NCBI RefSeq assembly: GCF_000379065.1
Contig: NZ_KB900614.1
Coordinates: 1,200,107-1,264,106 of the forward strand
Source: Salinispora mooreana
GTDB lineage: Bacteria; Actinomycetota; Actinomycetes; Mycobacteriales; Micromonosporaceae
DNA length: 64,000 nt
Reading direction: 5' to 3'
Under the pieces are notes generated by a model. The model searched no databases, was not told where the DNA came from, and was given only the letters and a program-made list of their open reading frames with translations. Below, in pieces: positions 24,770 through 31,997 of this stretch; the first letter of the stretch is position 1, and each line of letters starts with the position of its first letter. The translations under genes were made by a program, and so were the position numbers.

Positions 24770-25183
24770 TTACGGCCTGGTCACGGGAGCTGCGGCGCCG
24801 AGGAGGTCCCACCGGTTGCCGGCAATGTCGAGAAAGACCGCGACTCGGCCATAGGGCTCGGTCCGCGGTTCTCGGACGAAGGTGACACCAGCCTCGGTCA
24901 TCCGCCGGTACGCGGCGTCGAAGTCGTCAACGCGAAGGAAGAACCCGACCCGGCCGGCTACCTGGTTACCGACAGCGGCACGCTGATGTTCTCCGTCGGC
25001 GCGAGCGAGCAGAATCCCGGTCTGGGCACCCGGGGCCCGGACGACGACCCACCGCTTGGGTCGCCCGTCATTGGTCAGTGATGGCGAGTCCTCGATGAGG
25101 TCGAAGCCGAGTGCGGCGGTGAAGAACTCGACCGCCGGATCGTACTCCTCGACAAGCAGGGTAACCACGTCAATCTGCACCAT
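24770..25183 (-). CDS. VOC (glyoxalase/bleomycin-resistance fold) family protein
   Basis: 137 residues from ATG 25183 (MVQIDVVTLLVEEYDPAVEF); the longer upstream frame runs through a terminator. It has the paired beta-alpha-beta-beta-beta modules of the VOC superfamily: YDPAVEFFTAALGFDLIEDS in the first and FDAAYRRMTEAGVTF plus VFLDIAGNRWDLL in the second. These act as metal-dependent lyases, dioxygenases or drug-binding proteins; substrate unknown. Not in an operon. Confidence 0.88.
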   Translation of the reverse strand: MVQIDVVTLLVEEYDPAVEFFTAALGFDLIEDSPSLTNDGRPKRWVVVRAPGAQTGILLARADGEHQRAAVGNQVAGRVGFFLRVDDFDAAYRRMTEAGVTFVREPRTEPYGRVAVFLDIAGNRWDLLGAAAPVTRP

Positions 25184-25214
25184 GGCAGCGTATGCGGGTC
25201 GGGCGGACGGCACG

Positions 25215-25249
25215 ACTCCGCCCGGCCGGGGAGTCCGGCCGGGCGGAGT
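25215..25249 (-). terminator. Terminator of the lipoprotein gene
   Basis: 15-base perfect arms (25215-25229 / 25235-25249) with a 5-base loop, between the lipoprotein stop and the next gene. Confidence 0.75.
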
Positions 25250-25275
25250 ACGACGATCAGCTAGGACTATTCCGT

Positions 25276-26142
25276 TCAGTTGCCACCTGTGACGTCATCG
25301 AGCTCCTTCAGGGCATCCTCGATGTCCGCGAAGGAGTCCTGAAGGTCCGTAAAGACATCCTCCAAGTCGGCAACGTCCGCTGCCGGGGGCGCCTCGATCT
25401 GCGCGGGCTCGTTGTAGTCGTAGTAGTCAGCCGTCGTCACGCCCGCCGTGCCCAGGTCCGAGCGGAACCGGCGGAGAAGGTACTCTTCGTCGATCCAGAC
25501 ATCGAGCGTTACTTCGGTAACACCGAGAGCGTCCCCCGTAGTCGACAGGTCCGAGAGATCAGCCGACCCCTCCGATTGCGCCTCGGCGAGCTCCTCGGGG
25601 GTGGTGGTGACGGTGTACTGGACCGTGCGGATCCCATTCACCGTCTCCTCACCCACGACGGTGACGCCCTCCAACTCCAGCAGCGCCTTGATCTGCCGGG
25701 ATGGGTCGGATTCCTGCAACATCTGATCCACGTCCACCCCGTCTTCGGGCGATGAGGTGAGGTCGAACTTGATCCAGCGCTTACCGCCGTAGAGCTCCCG
25801 TTCCTCCGCGGAATTCTCCATATAAATAGCGGAGTCAACCACGCGCATGGTGACGGGGTCATCAATAAGATCGCCGACCATCTCGAAGCTGACCGTATCA
25901 CGGAGGTCCATCGTCATCTGCATCTCAGAATCTGCGGCACCTCCCGAAGTAACCACGTCAGCTCGCACCGTTTCGGTTTCCTTGGCCTTGTCGGCTGCCG
26001 CTTGCAGCGAGCCAGGGACGTCATCGGTCAGCCGCCCCAGCGCACCCGAATCTCCCGCGGAGTCGTTCGGTCCGCAGGCAGTCATCGAAACCGCCGTGAC
26101 GGCCGCGACTGCCAGGACGCTCAATTTTTTCCTACGTGACAC
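25276..26142 (-). CDS. Secreted lipoprotein, LppX/LprAFG-like
   Basis: 288 residues, start GTG at 26142 (reads MSRRKKLSVLAVAAVTAVSM) with GGGGGAG upstream. A lipoprotein signal peptide with lipobox MTAC (Cys at about residue 23) indicates membrane anchoring outside the cell. The mature part (SLQAAADKAKETETVRADV, MQMTMDLRDTVSFEMV, GKRWIKFDL, VQYTVTTTP, VTLDVWIDEEYLLRRF) resembles the LppX_LprAFG lipid-carrier fold. The C-terminal 45 residues are acidic. A paralogue with the same upstream sequence lies at 29902-30738 and a remnant at 22824-22885. Confidence 0.88.
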   Translation of the reverse strand: MSRRKKLSVLAVAAVTAVSMTACGPNDSAGDSGALGRLTDDVPGSLQAAADKAKETETVRADVVTSGGAADSEMQMTMDLRDTVSFEMVGDLIDDPVTMRVVDSAIYMENSAEERELYGGKRWIKFDLTSSPEDGVDVDQMLQESDPSRQIKALLELEGVTVVGEETVNGIRTVQYTVTTTPEELAEAQSEGSADLSDLSTTGDALGVTEVTLDVWIDEEYLLRRFRSDLGTAGVTTADYYDYNEPAQIEAPPAADVADLEDVFTDLQDSFADIEDALKELDDVTGGN

Positions 26143-26462
26143 GTGAAGCCACTCCCCCGGGAAGCAAATCTAGGTCGACTGGCCACAGTAGCCCGGCCCG
26201 TCAAGCCGGACAAGCTCCTTTCGGACCCACCTGCCCGGCAGCGACAGGGACGGCGAACCAGTACATTCCCGACCCACGTCACATCGGCAACGCGGAGACG
26301 AACCCACATCGTCCATGCTGGACTAATGGTGATATCAGTCGTAGTAGAACGTCACCTGACCACTGATCAAGCTGGCCCATCGGCTGGACATTGTGCGGCG
26401 GGACAGCGTGGATGGGGTTCGCCTCCACGAGTTGGTCGTACCCGGCGGGCACGATCTGACGT
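26143..26462. other. Divergent promoter region, no gene seen
   Basis: About 320 bases between the lipoprotein gene (minus) and the VOC gene (plus). It must hold both promoters. I see no ORF with a ribosome-binding site and no clear inverted repeat. Confidence 0.5.
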
Positions 26463-26837
26463 ATGAACGAATCTGAGACACACCGACAGCACGCCATCGA
26501 CTATGTTGAGTTCGCCGTAACCGACCTCACGGAGGCGAAACGGTTTTACGGCGAGGCCTTCGGCTGGCAGTTCACCGACTACGGGCCGGAATACGCCGGC
26601 ATCCGCAGCCCGCACGGCGAGTCCGCACCCGAGGTGGGTGGACTTCGGCAGGACACGCAGGTGCGGGCGGGCGGCCCACTGGTCGTACTGTTCTCGACCG
26701 ACCTGGAGGGGTCAGTCCAGGCGGTGACCGAGGCCGGCGGCACCGTCGTCAACGGTCCATACGACTTCCCGGGCGGGCGTCGGTTCCACTTCACCGACCC
26801 GAGCGGCAACGAGCTGGCCGTCTGGGCCGAGGCATAG
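26463..26837 (+). CDS. VOC family protein
   Basis: 124 residues from ATG 26463 (MNESETHRQHAIDYVEFAVT). The two VOC modules are visible: HAIDYVEFAVTDLTEAKRFY and GWQFTDYGPEYAGI in the first, then VQAVTEAGGTVVNGPYDFPG and RRFHFTDPSGNELAVW in the second, with the Glu/His metal-ligand pattern partly kept. Typical of the small hydroxylase/glyoxalase-like VOC proteins of actinomycetes. Followed by a terminator at 26853-26882. Confidence 0.9.
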   Translation: MNESETHRQHAIDYVEFAVTDLTEAKRFYGEAFGWQFTDYGPEYAGIRSPHGESAPEVGGLRQDTQVRAGGPLVVLFSTDLEGSVQAVTEAGGTVVNGPYDFPGGRRFHFTDPSGNELAVWAEA

Positions 26838-26852
26838 CAACCGCAGAAGGGC

Positions 26853-26882
26853 GGGGTGCTGCCCGGCCAAGGGCAGCACCCC
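26853..26882. terminator. Terminator after the VOC gene
   Basis: Perfect 12-base arms (26853-26864 / 26871-26882). It is part of the direct repeat copy described next and matches the terminator at 28655-28684. Confidence 0.7.
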
Positions 26883-26920
26883 GTCAGCGATGTGGTGGCT
26901 CGGGCGACGAAGGCACCGCG
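26853..26920. repeat. Direct repeat, left copy (GntR-gene 3' end plus terminator)
   Basis: This stretch matches 28655-28722 over about 70 bases in the same orientation with scattered differences. On the minus strand its right part reads GRGAFVA, echoing GRGVFVA at the C-terminus of the GntR regulator at 28687. The two copies bracket the RCC1-repeat gene. Confidence 0.75.
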
Positions 26921-26939
26921 TCCGGCGCTTCGGATTGCT

Positions 26940-28388
26940 TCAGCGTAGACGGCGGGTCGGTTGATGCTGGTGGGCGAGGCGGATGAGGGTGGCACCGGTG
27001 AGGAGCAACAGGGTGGCGGCGGCAAGGGTGATGGGCAGGCTGGCGCCGGTGGTGGGCAGGTCCGGGGGCGGCGCGGTGGAGTCCGGTGGTGGCGCGGTGG
27101 AGTCCGGCGGCGGCGCGGTGGCGCCCGGTGGCGGTGCGACCAGGGCCATGCTGTGGGCGGCGCCGGCGGCGACGGCGGTGACGGTGGTGCCCGCCGACAG
27201 ACTGACCTCGACGGGCGTACTGCTGTCCGCGGTGGTCCCGTCGCCCAACCGGCCATCAGAGTTGCTGCCCCAGCCAAGTGCGGTGCCGCCGGGGGTGACG
27301 GCCAGGCTGTGGAGACTGCCGGCGGCGATGGCGGTGACGGTGGTGCCCGCCGGCAGACTGACCTCGACGGGCGTACTGCTGTCCGCGGTGGTCCCATCCC
27401 CCAACTGGCCCCGGCCGTTGTCGCCCCAGGCAAGGACGGCGCCGGCAGACGTCACCGCGAGACTATGGTCTCGTCCGCCGCCGATGGCGGTGACGGTGGC
27501 GCCCGCCGGCAGACTGACCTCGACGGGCGTACTGCTGTCCGCGGTGGTCCCGTCCCCCAACTGGCCATCGGAGTTCAGGCCCCAGGCGAGGACGGCGCCG
27601 GCGGAGGTGACGGCCAGGCTGTGGAGACTGCCGGCGGCGATGGCGGTGACGGTGGCACCCGCCGGCAGACTGACCTCGACGGGCGTACTGCTGTCCGCGG
27701 TGGTCCCGTCCCCCAACTGGCCATCGGAGTTCAGGCCCCAGGCGAGGACGGTGCCGGCGGACGTCAACGCGAGGCCATGAGCGATGCCACCGGCGATGGC
27801 GGTGACCGTGGTACCCGCCGGCAGGCTGACGGGGACCGGTGTGCTGCGGCGGGTGGTAGTCCCGTCGCCCAACTCACCCCGGTCGTTGTCGCCCCAGGCA
27901 AGGGCGGTGCCGGCGGACGTCACCGCGAAGCTGTGGTCGTCACCGGCGGCGATGGCGGTGACGGTGGCGCCCGCCGGCAGGCTGACCTCGACGGGCGTGA
28001 TGCTGTCCGTGGTGGTCTCATCGCCAAGCTGGCCGAAGCGGTTGTCGCCCCAGGCAAGGGCGGTGCCGGCAGAGGTGACCGCCAGGCTGTGGTCGTGGCC
28101 GGCGGCGACGGCGGTGACGGTGGTGCCCGCCGGCAGACTGACCTCGACGGGCGTACTGCTGTCCGTGGTGGTCCCGTCCCCCAACTCGCCGTCGTTGTTA
28201 TCGCCCCAGGCGAGGATGGTGTCCGACGCGTCAGGTGCTGCTGCTAGTCCGTGCTGTGCGATCGCAGGCGACACACCGACCGCCGGTGGGAGTGTCACAG
28301 CCAGGACGAGGCAGAACCATCCGGTGCCGGCCCGAGCCACCTCGCGCGCTCGAACGCTACGACTTGCCCGCTGACAGATCCCCTGCAT
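26940..28388 (-). CDS. Secreted RCC1-repeat seven-bladed propeller with LPTTG sorting signal
   Basis: 482 residues. ATG 28388 (MQGICQRASRSVRAREVARA) is chosen for GGAGG upstream. A long signal peptide (hydrophobic WFCLVLAVTLPPAVGV) is followed by seven RCC1 units of exactly 52 residues, each like LAWGLNSDGQLGDGTTADSS ... SLHSLAVTSAG, predicted to close a seven-blade propeller. A Pro-rich linker with PPPDSTA repeats, then LPTTG, a hydrophobic helix (about residues 450-470) and the basic tail HQPTRRLR indicate sortase anchoring to the wall. RCC1 propellers bind proteins; the partner is unknown. No sortase gene is in the window. Confidence 0.9.
   Translation of the reverse strand: MQGICQRASRSVRAREVARAGTGWFCLVLAVTLPPAVGVSPAIAQHGLAAAPDASDTILAWGDNNDGELGDGTTTDSSTPVEVSLPAGTTVTAVAAGHDHSLAVTSAGTALAWGDNRFGQLGDETTTDSITPVEVSLPAGATVTAIAAGDDHSFAVTSAGTALAWGDNDRGELGDGTTTRRSTPVPVSLPAGTTVTAIAGGIAHGLALTSAGTVLAWGLNSDGQLGDGTTADSSTPVEVSLPAGATVTAIAAGSLHSLAVTSAGAVLAWGLNSDGQLGDGTTADSSTPVEVSLPAGATVTAIGGGRDHSLAVTSAGAVLAWGDNGRGQLGDGTTADSSTPVEVSLPAGTTVTAIAAGSLHSLAVTPGGTALGWGSNSDGRLGDGTTADSSTPVEVSLSAGTTVTAVAAGAAHSMALVAPPPGATAPPPDSTAPPPDSTAPPPDLPTTGASLPITLAAATLLLLTGATLIRLAHQHQPTRRLR
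27140..28231 (-). repeat. Seven exact-period 156-bp tandem repeats
   Basis: The anchor gacctcgacgg recurs at 27204, 27360, 27516, 27672, 27984 and 28140, and a diverged version at 27828: seven units with a period of exactly 156 bases. Neighbouring units, especially the pair near 27516-27827, are almost identical, indicating recent duplication or homogenisation. Confidence 0.92.
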
Positions 28389-28654
28389 CGCCCCTAACCT
28401 CCGAGCAGACAACTAGGGCAGATGTCATTTTTACCCCGCTCTCACCACATTTCTTAGAATGAAACGCCCAAAGGCCAGTAATCCAAGGTTGCCGGTTGGC
28501 GCCCCCACCAGGAGTTGGTCGCGGCGCTCGACACCTCGGCGCCTCCCAGCGCCAGCTATGGGAGCCCGTCGTCCGCAGGCAGCAGGGGCGGCCGGCGGAG
28601 CACACGGGCGACAACCTCAGCCCGTCGCAGCCAGCAAGGGGCCCCAGATCAGAA

Positions 28655-28722
28655 GGGGTGCTGCCCGGTCAAGGGCAGTACCCCCGTCAGCGATTCGGTG
28701 GCTCGGCGACGAAGACGCCGCG
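28655..28722. repeat. Direct repeat, right copy, including the GntR terminator
   Basis: Contains the terminator hairpin of the GntR gene (28655-28666 / 28673-28684, one wobble) and the last codons of that gene; the left copy is at 26853-26920. The adjoining 28389-28654 stretch has no gene that I can support. Confidence 0.75.
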
Positions 28723-28914
28723 CCCCGGACGACCCACCAACACCCCCTGCTCCCGCAGCCGCGCCACCGCTCGGCTGATCGTGGACTGCGAGGTGTCGTA
28801 CTCGTCCGCCAATACCCGACCGGAGGGCAACTGCGAGCCGGGCGGATAGGTCCCGTTCTTAATCTTGCTCAACAGGTCTTCGAGCAACTCGTCCATCGTG
28901 GGTGGAATAGGCAC
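28687..28914 (-). CDS. Short GntR-family transcriptional regulator
   Basis: 75 residues, almost only a winged helix-turn-helix (LLEDLLSKIKNGTYPPGSQL, RVLADEYDTSQSTISRAVAR, LVGRPGRGVFVA), without the usual effector-binding domain. Short GntR proteins like this occur as regulators in actinomycete integrative elements (KorSA type) and beside the DivIVA-like pair found here divergently. ATG start. The palindrome at 28971-28984, 57 bases upstream, is its likely operator. Confidence 0.85.
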   Translation of the reverse strand: MPIPPTMDELLEDLLSKIKNGTYPPGSQLPSGRVLADEYDTSQSTISRAVARLREQGVLVGRPGRGVFVAEPPNR

Positions 28915-28970
28915 GTCGGGCCCCTTGCAGTCGGTTGGCCCACCCAGTATCGATCAACCCTTCGCCACAG

Positions 28971-28984
28971 GCAACATATGTTGC
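28971..28984. promoter_or_regulatory. 14-bp palindrome, probable GntR operator
   Basis: GCAACATATGTTGC is a perfect palindrome in the gap between the GntR gene and the divergent genes at 29262. Size and place fit a GntR half-site pair. Confidence 0.55.
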
Positions 28985-29021
28985 ATGGATGACCTAGCCG
29001 GGTAGCTGGGTAAGTGACTCC

Positions 29022-29051
29022 TTGACATAGGTGACTCGGTGTCAGTAGCGT
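29022..29051 (+). promoter_or_regulatory. Promoter of the DivIVA-like operon
   Basis: TTGACA (29022-29027), 18-base spacer, TAGCGT (29046-29051). GTGACTC is repeated at 29014-29020 and 29031-29037 around the -35 box, possibly for regulator binding. Confidence 0.6.
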
Positions 29052-29191
29052 CGCTGTCGGTGATGCGGTGCTGCTGCGGTCGGTTGGCGCCTCTCGTATC
29101 TGTCTCGCATCGCCGCCGAGACCGCACCTCCGCGCCGCCCCCGGGCGCGGCCCGGCTGTCGTACCGCCAATTGAGGCTGCGATGGCCGGGC

Positions 29192-29225
29192 GGGCGCTCC
29201 GCCGGTTGCGGCCGGCGGAGCGCCC
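29192..29225 (+). terminator. Attenuator-like hairpin in the DivIVA-operon leader
   Basis: Perfect 14-base arms (29192-29205 / 29212-29225) with a 6-base loop between the promoter and the first gene. It could stop transcription before the operon. The roughly 200-base leader contains short ORFs, none convincing. Confidence 0.5.
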
Positions 29226-29261
29226 CTCCACCTACCCGCGACTCGACGAAGGGTGGCCACC

Positions 29262-29579
29262 ATGCGCAGCCTGATCCGCCGACTCACGCACCGACCGAGC
29301 TCCAGCCCGCACAGACCGGTCAGCCACCACCACAAACCCGCGCCGCCGCCGATACGCCCCCGGCTGCCGCTGCGGCCGGGGCAGATCCGGGACCGGTGCT
29401 TCCCGGTCCGCCGACGAGGGCTCGACCCGGTGGAGATCCGCGACTTCCTGCACCGGGTCGCCGACGAGTTGACCACCGCGCAGACCGCCCTGGTCGCCGT
29501 GCAGGAGGAGAATGTACGGATCAAGAAGGCCCTGCGGGAGTGGCAGAGCGCCCAGTCGGCCCGCCACCACTACCGATGA
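29262..29579 (+). CDS. DivIVA-domain-like small protein
   Basis: 105 residues from ATG 29262 (MRSLIRRLTHRPSSSPHRPV), with GAAGG upstream; GTG 29253 is the alternative. The first 50 residues are basic, Pro/Arg-rich and probably disordered. The rest matches the short DivIVA motif of Micromonosporaceae: RGLDPVEIRDFLHRVADELT followed by a coiled coil (ALVAVQEENVRIKKALREW). DivIVA modules bind curved membranes or polar sites. The next gene overlaps by ATGA, so the two are coupled. Divergent from the GntR gene. Confidence 0.82.
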   Translation: MRSLIRRLTHRPSSSPHRPVSHHHKPAPPPIRPRLPLRPGQIRDRCFPVRRRGLDPVEIRDFLHRVADELTTAQTALVAVQEENVRIKKALREWQSAQSARHHYR

Positions 29580-29833
29580 CCAGCCGCTGGGTGATCCACC
29601 TCCCGGTCGCCGCTGCCGACCTGATGCGAGCCCGGATCCTGGCCCGGACCGCCGCCCGGGTGTTGATTCGGATCAGCGCCCGGGTCGAGCCGGGCGGGGT
29701 GACCGTCTCCGCTGAGGACCAGCAGGATGTGCGCCACCGGGTCTTCTGCGACCGACTGTTGCCGGAGGGACGTGGCCGGTGCGTACTCGCGGTGGACCAC
29801 ACCTCGCGCTGCCGGCCACGCCCGCCCCGGTAA
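29576..29833 (+). CDS. Small hypothetical protein coupled to the DivIVA-like gene
   Basis: 85 residues from ATG 29576, overlapping the preceding stop (ATGA). Sequence MTSRWVIHLPVAAADLMRAR, then VTVSAEDQQDVRHRVFCDRL, with two conserved-looking Cys and a basic tail. Codon bias is normal for the region. It appears as a partner of short DivIVA-like genes in this family of bacteria; its function is unknown. A hairpin terminator follows. Confidence 0.75.
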   Translation: MTSRWVIHLPVAAADLMRARILARTAARVLIRISARVEPGGVTVSAEDQQDVRHRVFCDRLLPEGRGRCVLAVDHTSRCRPRPPR

Positions 29834-29836
29834 CGA

Positions 29837-29867
29837 CGCTGCCCGGCCGGGGTGAGCCCGGCCGGGC
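29837..29867. terminator. Bidirectional terminator between convergent genes
   Basis: 13-base arms (29837-29849 / 29855-29867) between the 85-residue protein gene and the second lipoprotein gene. Confidence 0.75.
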
Positions 29868-29901
29868 AGAGCGTGGCGACCGGTGGGACCGTGCGTCCCG
29901 G

Positions 29902-30738
29902 TCAGGTGGTGGTGCTGAGCTTCTCCCCGAGGTCGCCGAGGAGGTCGGCGACCTCGGCAGCCGGTGGCGTCTCGATGGTCACTGGCTCGTTGTAGTCGGT
30001 GTAGTCGACCGTCATGACGCCCATCGCGCCCATGGTCAGGCGGGCCCGGCGCGGCCAGTACTGCTCGTCGATCCACAGCTCGGTCTTGATCTCCGTGACG
30101 CCGAACTTGGCTGCCCGGCCAGCGGAGTTCGCCAGGTCGCCGGAGTCGAGCTTGCCCTGCTCCTCCAGCAGAGCGAGGTGTTCCTCCATGGTGGCGGTGA
30201 CGCTGTAGTGGACCGTGGGCACCCCGCCCACAGTCTCCTCGCCGACAACGGTGACTCCCTCAAGTTCCAGCAGTGTCCTGACCTGCTGGACCGGGTCGGC
30301 TTCCTGCAACTGTTCGTCGAGGCCCATCCCCGAGGCGGCAGAGAGGTCCATCTTCAGCCAGCGTCTACCGTCGTAACGCTCGCGTTCTGCCTCGGGAATC
30401 TCCGTGTACATCACGGAGTCGATCAAACGGATGGTGGTGACTTCTCCCTCCGTCTCCATGACCATCTCGTAACTCACGGAGTCACGCAGATCCATCGCAA
30501 TCTGCATCCCGAAGTCCTCGGGACCCGTGGCCACCATCGTCGCCTGCACGGTCTCGATCTTGCTCGTCCGGTCCGCCGCCTCCTGAAGTGAACCCTGGAG
30601 GTCGTTGGCGAGCAGTTCCAGCACGCTCGACTGCGGTGCTGCTTCCTGCGAGGCCGTGCTGGGCCCGCAGCCGGTCACCGCGACCGCAGAGGCGGTCGCC
30701 GCCGCCGCCAGGACGGCGATGTTCTTCCAACGTGACAC
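29902..30738 (-). CDS. Secreted lipoprotein, LppX/LprAFG-like (paralogue)
   Basis: 278 residues from GTG 30738 (reads MSRWKNIAVLAAAATASAVA). Lipobox VTGC at about residue 24. It aligns along its length with the lipoprotein at 25276: SLQEAADRTSKIETVQATMV, DLRDSVSYEMV, RWLKMDLSA, LLELEGVTVVGEETVGG and a near-identical LWIDEQYWPRRARL segment. The 25 bases before each start are almost the same (gggggagtgacttcac), so promoter or translation signals were duplicated too. Likely an outer lipid or glycolipid carrier; ligand unknown. Confidence 0.87.
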   Translation of the reverse strand: MSRWKNIAVLAAAATASAVAVTGCGPSTASQEAAPQSSVLELLANDLQGSLQEAADRTSKIETVQATMVATGPEDFGMQIAMDLRDSVSYEMVMETEGEVTTIRLIDSVMYTEIPEAERERYDGRRWLKMDLSAASGMGLDEQLQEADPVQQVRTLLELEGVTVVGEETVGGVPTVHYSVTATMEEHLALLEEQGKLDSGDLANSAGRAAKFGVTEIKTELWIDEQYWPRRARLTMGAMGVMTVDYTDYNEPVTIETPPAAEVADLLGDLGEKLSTTT

Positions 30739-30873
30739 GTGAAGTCACTCCCCCGAAAGCATGCGAATTAACGACGGGTCACGCTATCCCACTCGACGGA
30801 GCTCGGCGTCGCCCTATCGGGCATGCCACGCAGGAAAACCGACCAGCGCCGAGGAAGCGCCCATGGTTGGAAA

Positions 30874-31398
30874 TCAGGTGCGCAGGCCGACAAGGGCGAA
30901 CGAAAGGAGCCGTTCCGCCCGGGCAGGGCTATCCGCAGCCAGGGCGATACCGATTGTCAGTTGCAGGATGTCCTCGACCTCAACGTCAGCACGCACGGTG
31001 CCAGCCTCCTGGGCTCGCGCGACCAGGCCAGCCCCCGCCGTACGCAACTTCGTGGCGCAGTCCGGGTCGGAGCCCGGCGGCGCCTTCATGACTGTTTCGG
31101 CCAGGCCCCGATCCGTCAGGCAGTGTTGGAGGAACGCCTCCAACCATGCCGCCAACGCGTCGCCCGGCGGCCGGATCTGGGCCAGCTCGTGGGCGCGCAC
31201 GCACAAGGTCTCGATCCGGGACGTAAAGACTTCGAGCAGAAGTGACTCCCGGGTAGGGAAGTGTCGGTACAGGGTGCCGGCACCGACACCGGCCTGCTGC
31301 GCGATCTCGTTGAGGGAGGCGGCGGGGCCCTGCGCGGCGATGACGGCGGTGGCCGCCGCCACCAGCCGGTCCCGGTTGCGCCGTGCGTCGACACGCAT
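30874..31398 (-). CDS. TetR-family transcriptional repressor
   Basis: 174 residues from ATG 31398 (MRVDARRNRDRLVAAATAVI) with GGAGGAAC upstream. The N-terminal helix-turn-helix is clear (ASLNEIAQQAGVGAGTLYRHF PTRESLLLEV region, residues 25-55). The C-terminal ligand domain is typical of drug- or metabolite-sensing TetR proteins. It is divergent from a VOC gene, and two matching 13-base palindromes lie between them, so it probably represses itself and that gene. Confidence 0.92.
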   Translation of the reverse strand: MRVDARRNRDRLVAAATAVIAAQGPAASLNEIAQQAGVGAGTLYRHFPTRESLLLEVFTSRIETLCVRAHELAQIRPPGDALAAWLEAFLQHCLTDRGLAETVMKAPPGSDPDCATKLRTAGAGLVARAQEAGTVRADVEVEDILQLTIGIALAADSPARAERLLSFALVGLRT

Positions 31399-31427
31399 CC
31401 CTCGTTCCTCCTGGGCCACAAACAAGC

Positions 31428-31475
31428 GGAGAGTCTCTCCGCATGCTACGTTACCCCTATACGGAGAACCTCTCC
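31428..31475. promoter_or_regulatory. Paired TetR operators
   Basis: GGAGAGTCTCTCC at 31428-31440 and GGAGAACCTCTCC at 31463-31475 share perfect GGAGA/TCTCC arms around a 3-base spacer and lie 35 bases apart, centre to centre, between the divergent TetR and VOC genes. Confidence 0.72.
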
Positions 31476-31556
31476 AGATCATGCGGGCAGCGCTTCGCCA
31501 CACCGCTCATGGACTATCCACACCAGCACCGAGAGGACTGGAAGGATCAGAACCAC

Positions 31557-31964
31557 ATGTACGACACACCGACGACGACGGGTGCGGACAGGAAAGTCCT
31601 CGCCTTCCCCCTCCGAATTGGAGTCACCATCGACTGTCCCGATCCGGACCTGGGGGCGACATTCTGGGAACGGTTTCTCGGCTACCAGCGGCGACCGCAC
31701 TCCGAAGGGAGCACCTATGTCACGGTCGACTGCCCGGAGAACGTGGCGGGCCCACCACACCTGACGTTCCAGCGGGTCCCCGAGACCAAGACCGGCAAGG
31801 CGCGAGTCCACCTCGACCTTTTCGTCGACAACGCACAACCACTGACGCGACAGATGCTCGCCGCCGGCGCCCATCAGATCAGCGTGACCGATGCCGGCGA
31901 GTGGACGACCCGCGTCCTGACTGATCCGGCCGGCAACGAGTTCTGCGTCATCGGCCCGGACTAA
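31557..31964 (+). CDS. VOC family protein, probable TetR target
   Basis: 135 residues from ATG 31557 (MYDTPTTTGADRKVLAFPLR), with AAGGA upstream; the frame extends to 31383 but that part covers the operators. It has the short VOC arrangement (IGVTIDCPDPDLGATFWERF, FQRVPETKTGKARVHLDLFV, MLAAGAHQISVTDAG, VLTDPAGNEFCVIGPD) like actinomycete 'glyoxalase-like domain' proteins. Regulation by the divergent TetR suggests a stress or drug-related ligand. Confidence 0.9.
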   Translation: MYDTPTTTGADRKVLAFPLRIGVTIDCPDPDLGATFWERFLGYQRRPHSEGSTYVTVDCPENVAGPPHLTFQRVPETKTGKARVHLDLFVDNAQPLTRQMLAAGAHQISVTDAGEWTTRVLTDPAGNEFCVIGPD

Positions 31965-31997
31965 CCGACACCAGGGCCTCCCACCGCAGGCCCCTTC

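Noticed and set aside
27140..28231. CRISPR or minisatellite reading of the 156-bp repeats
   Set aside because: They lie in frame inside a gene and encode 52-residue RCC1 blades.
26961..28247. 428-codon plus-strand frame opposite the RCC1 gene
   Set aside because: Gly/Asp/Arg repeats mirror the 156-bp repeats of the real minus-strand gene.
28389..28654. Possible gene fragment between RCC1 and GntR genes
   Set aside because: Frames in both directions lack starts with ribosome-binding sites and resemble no family I know.
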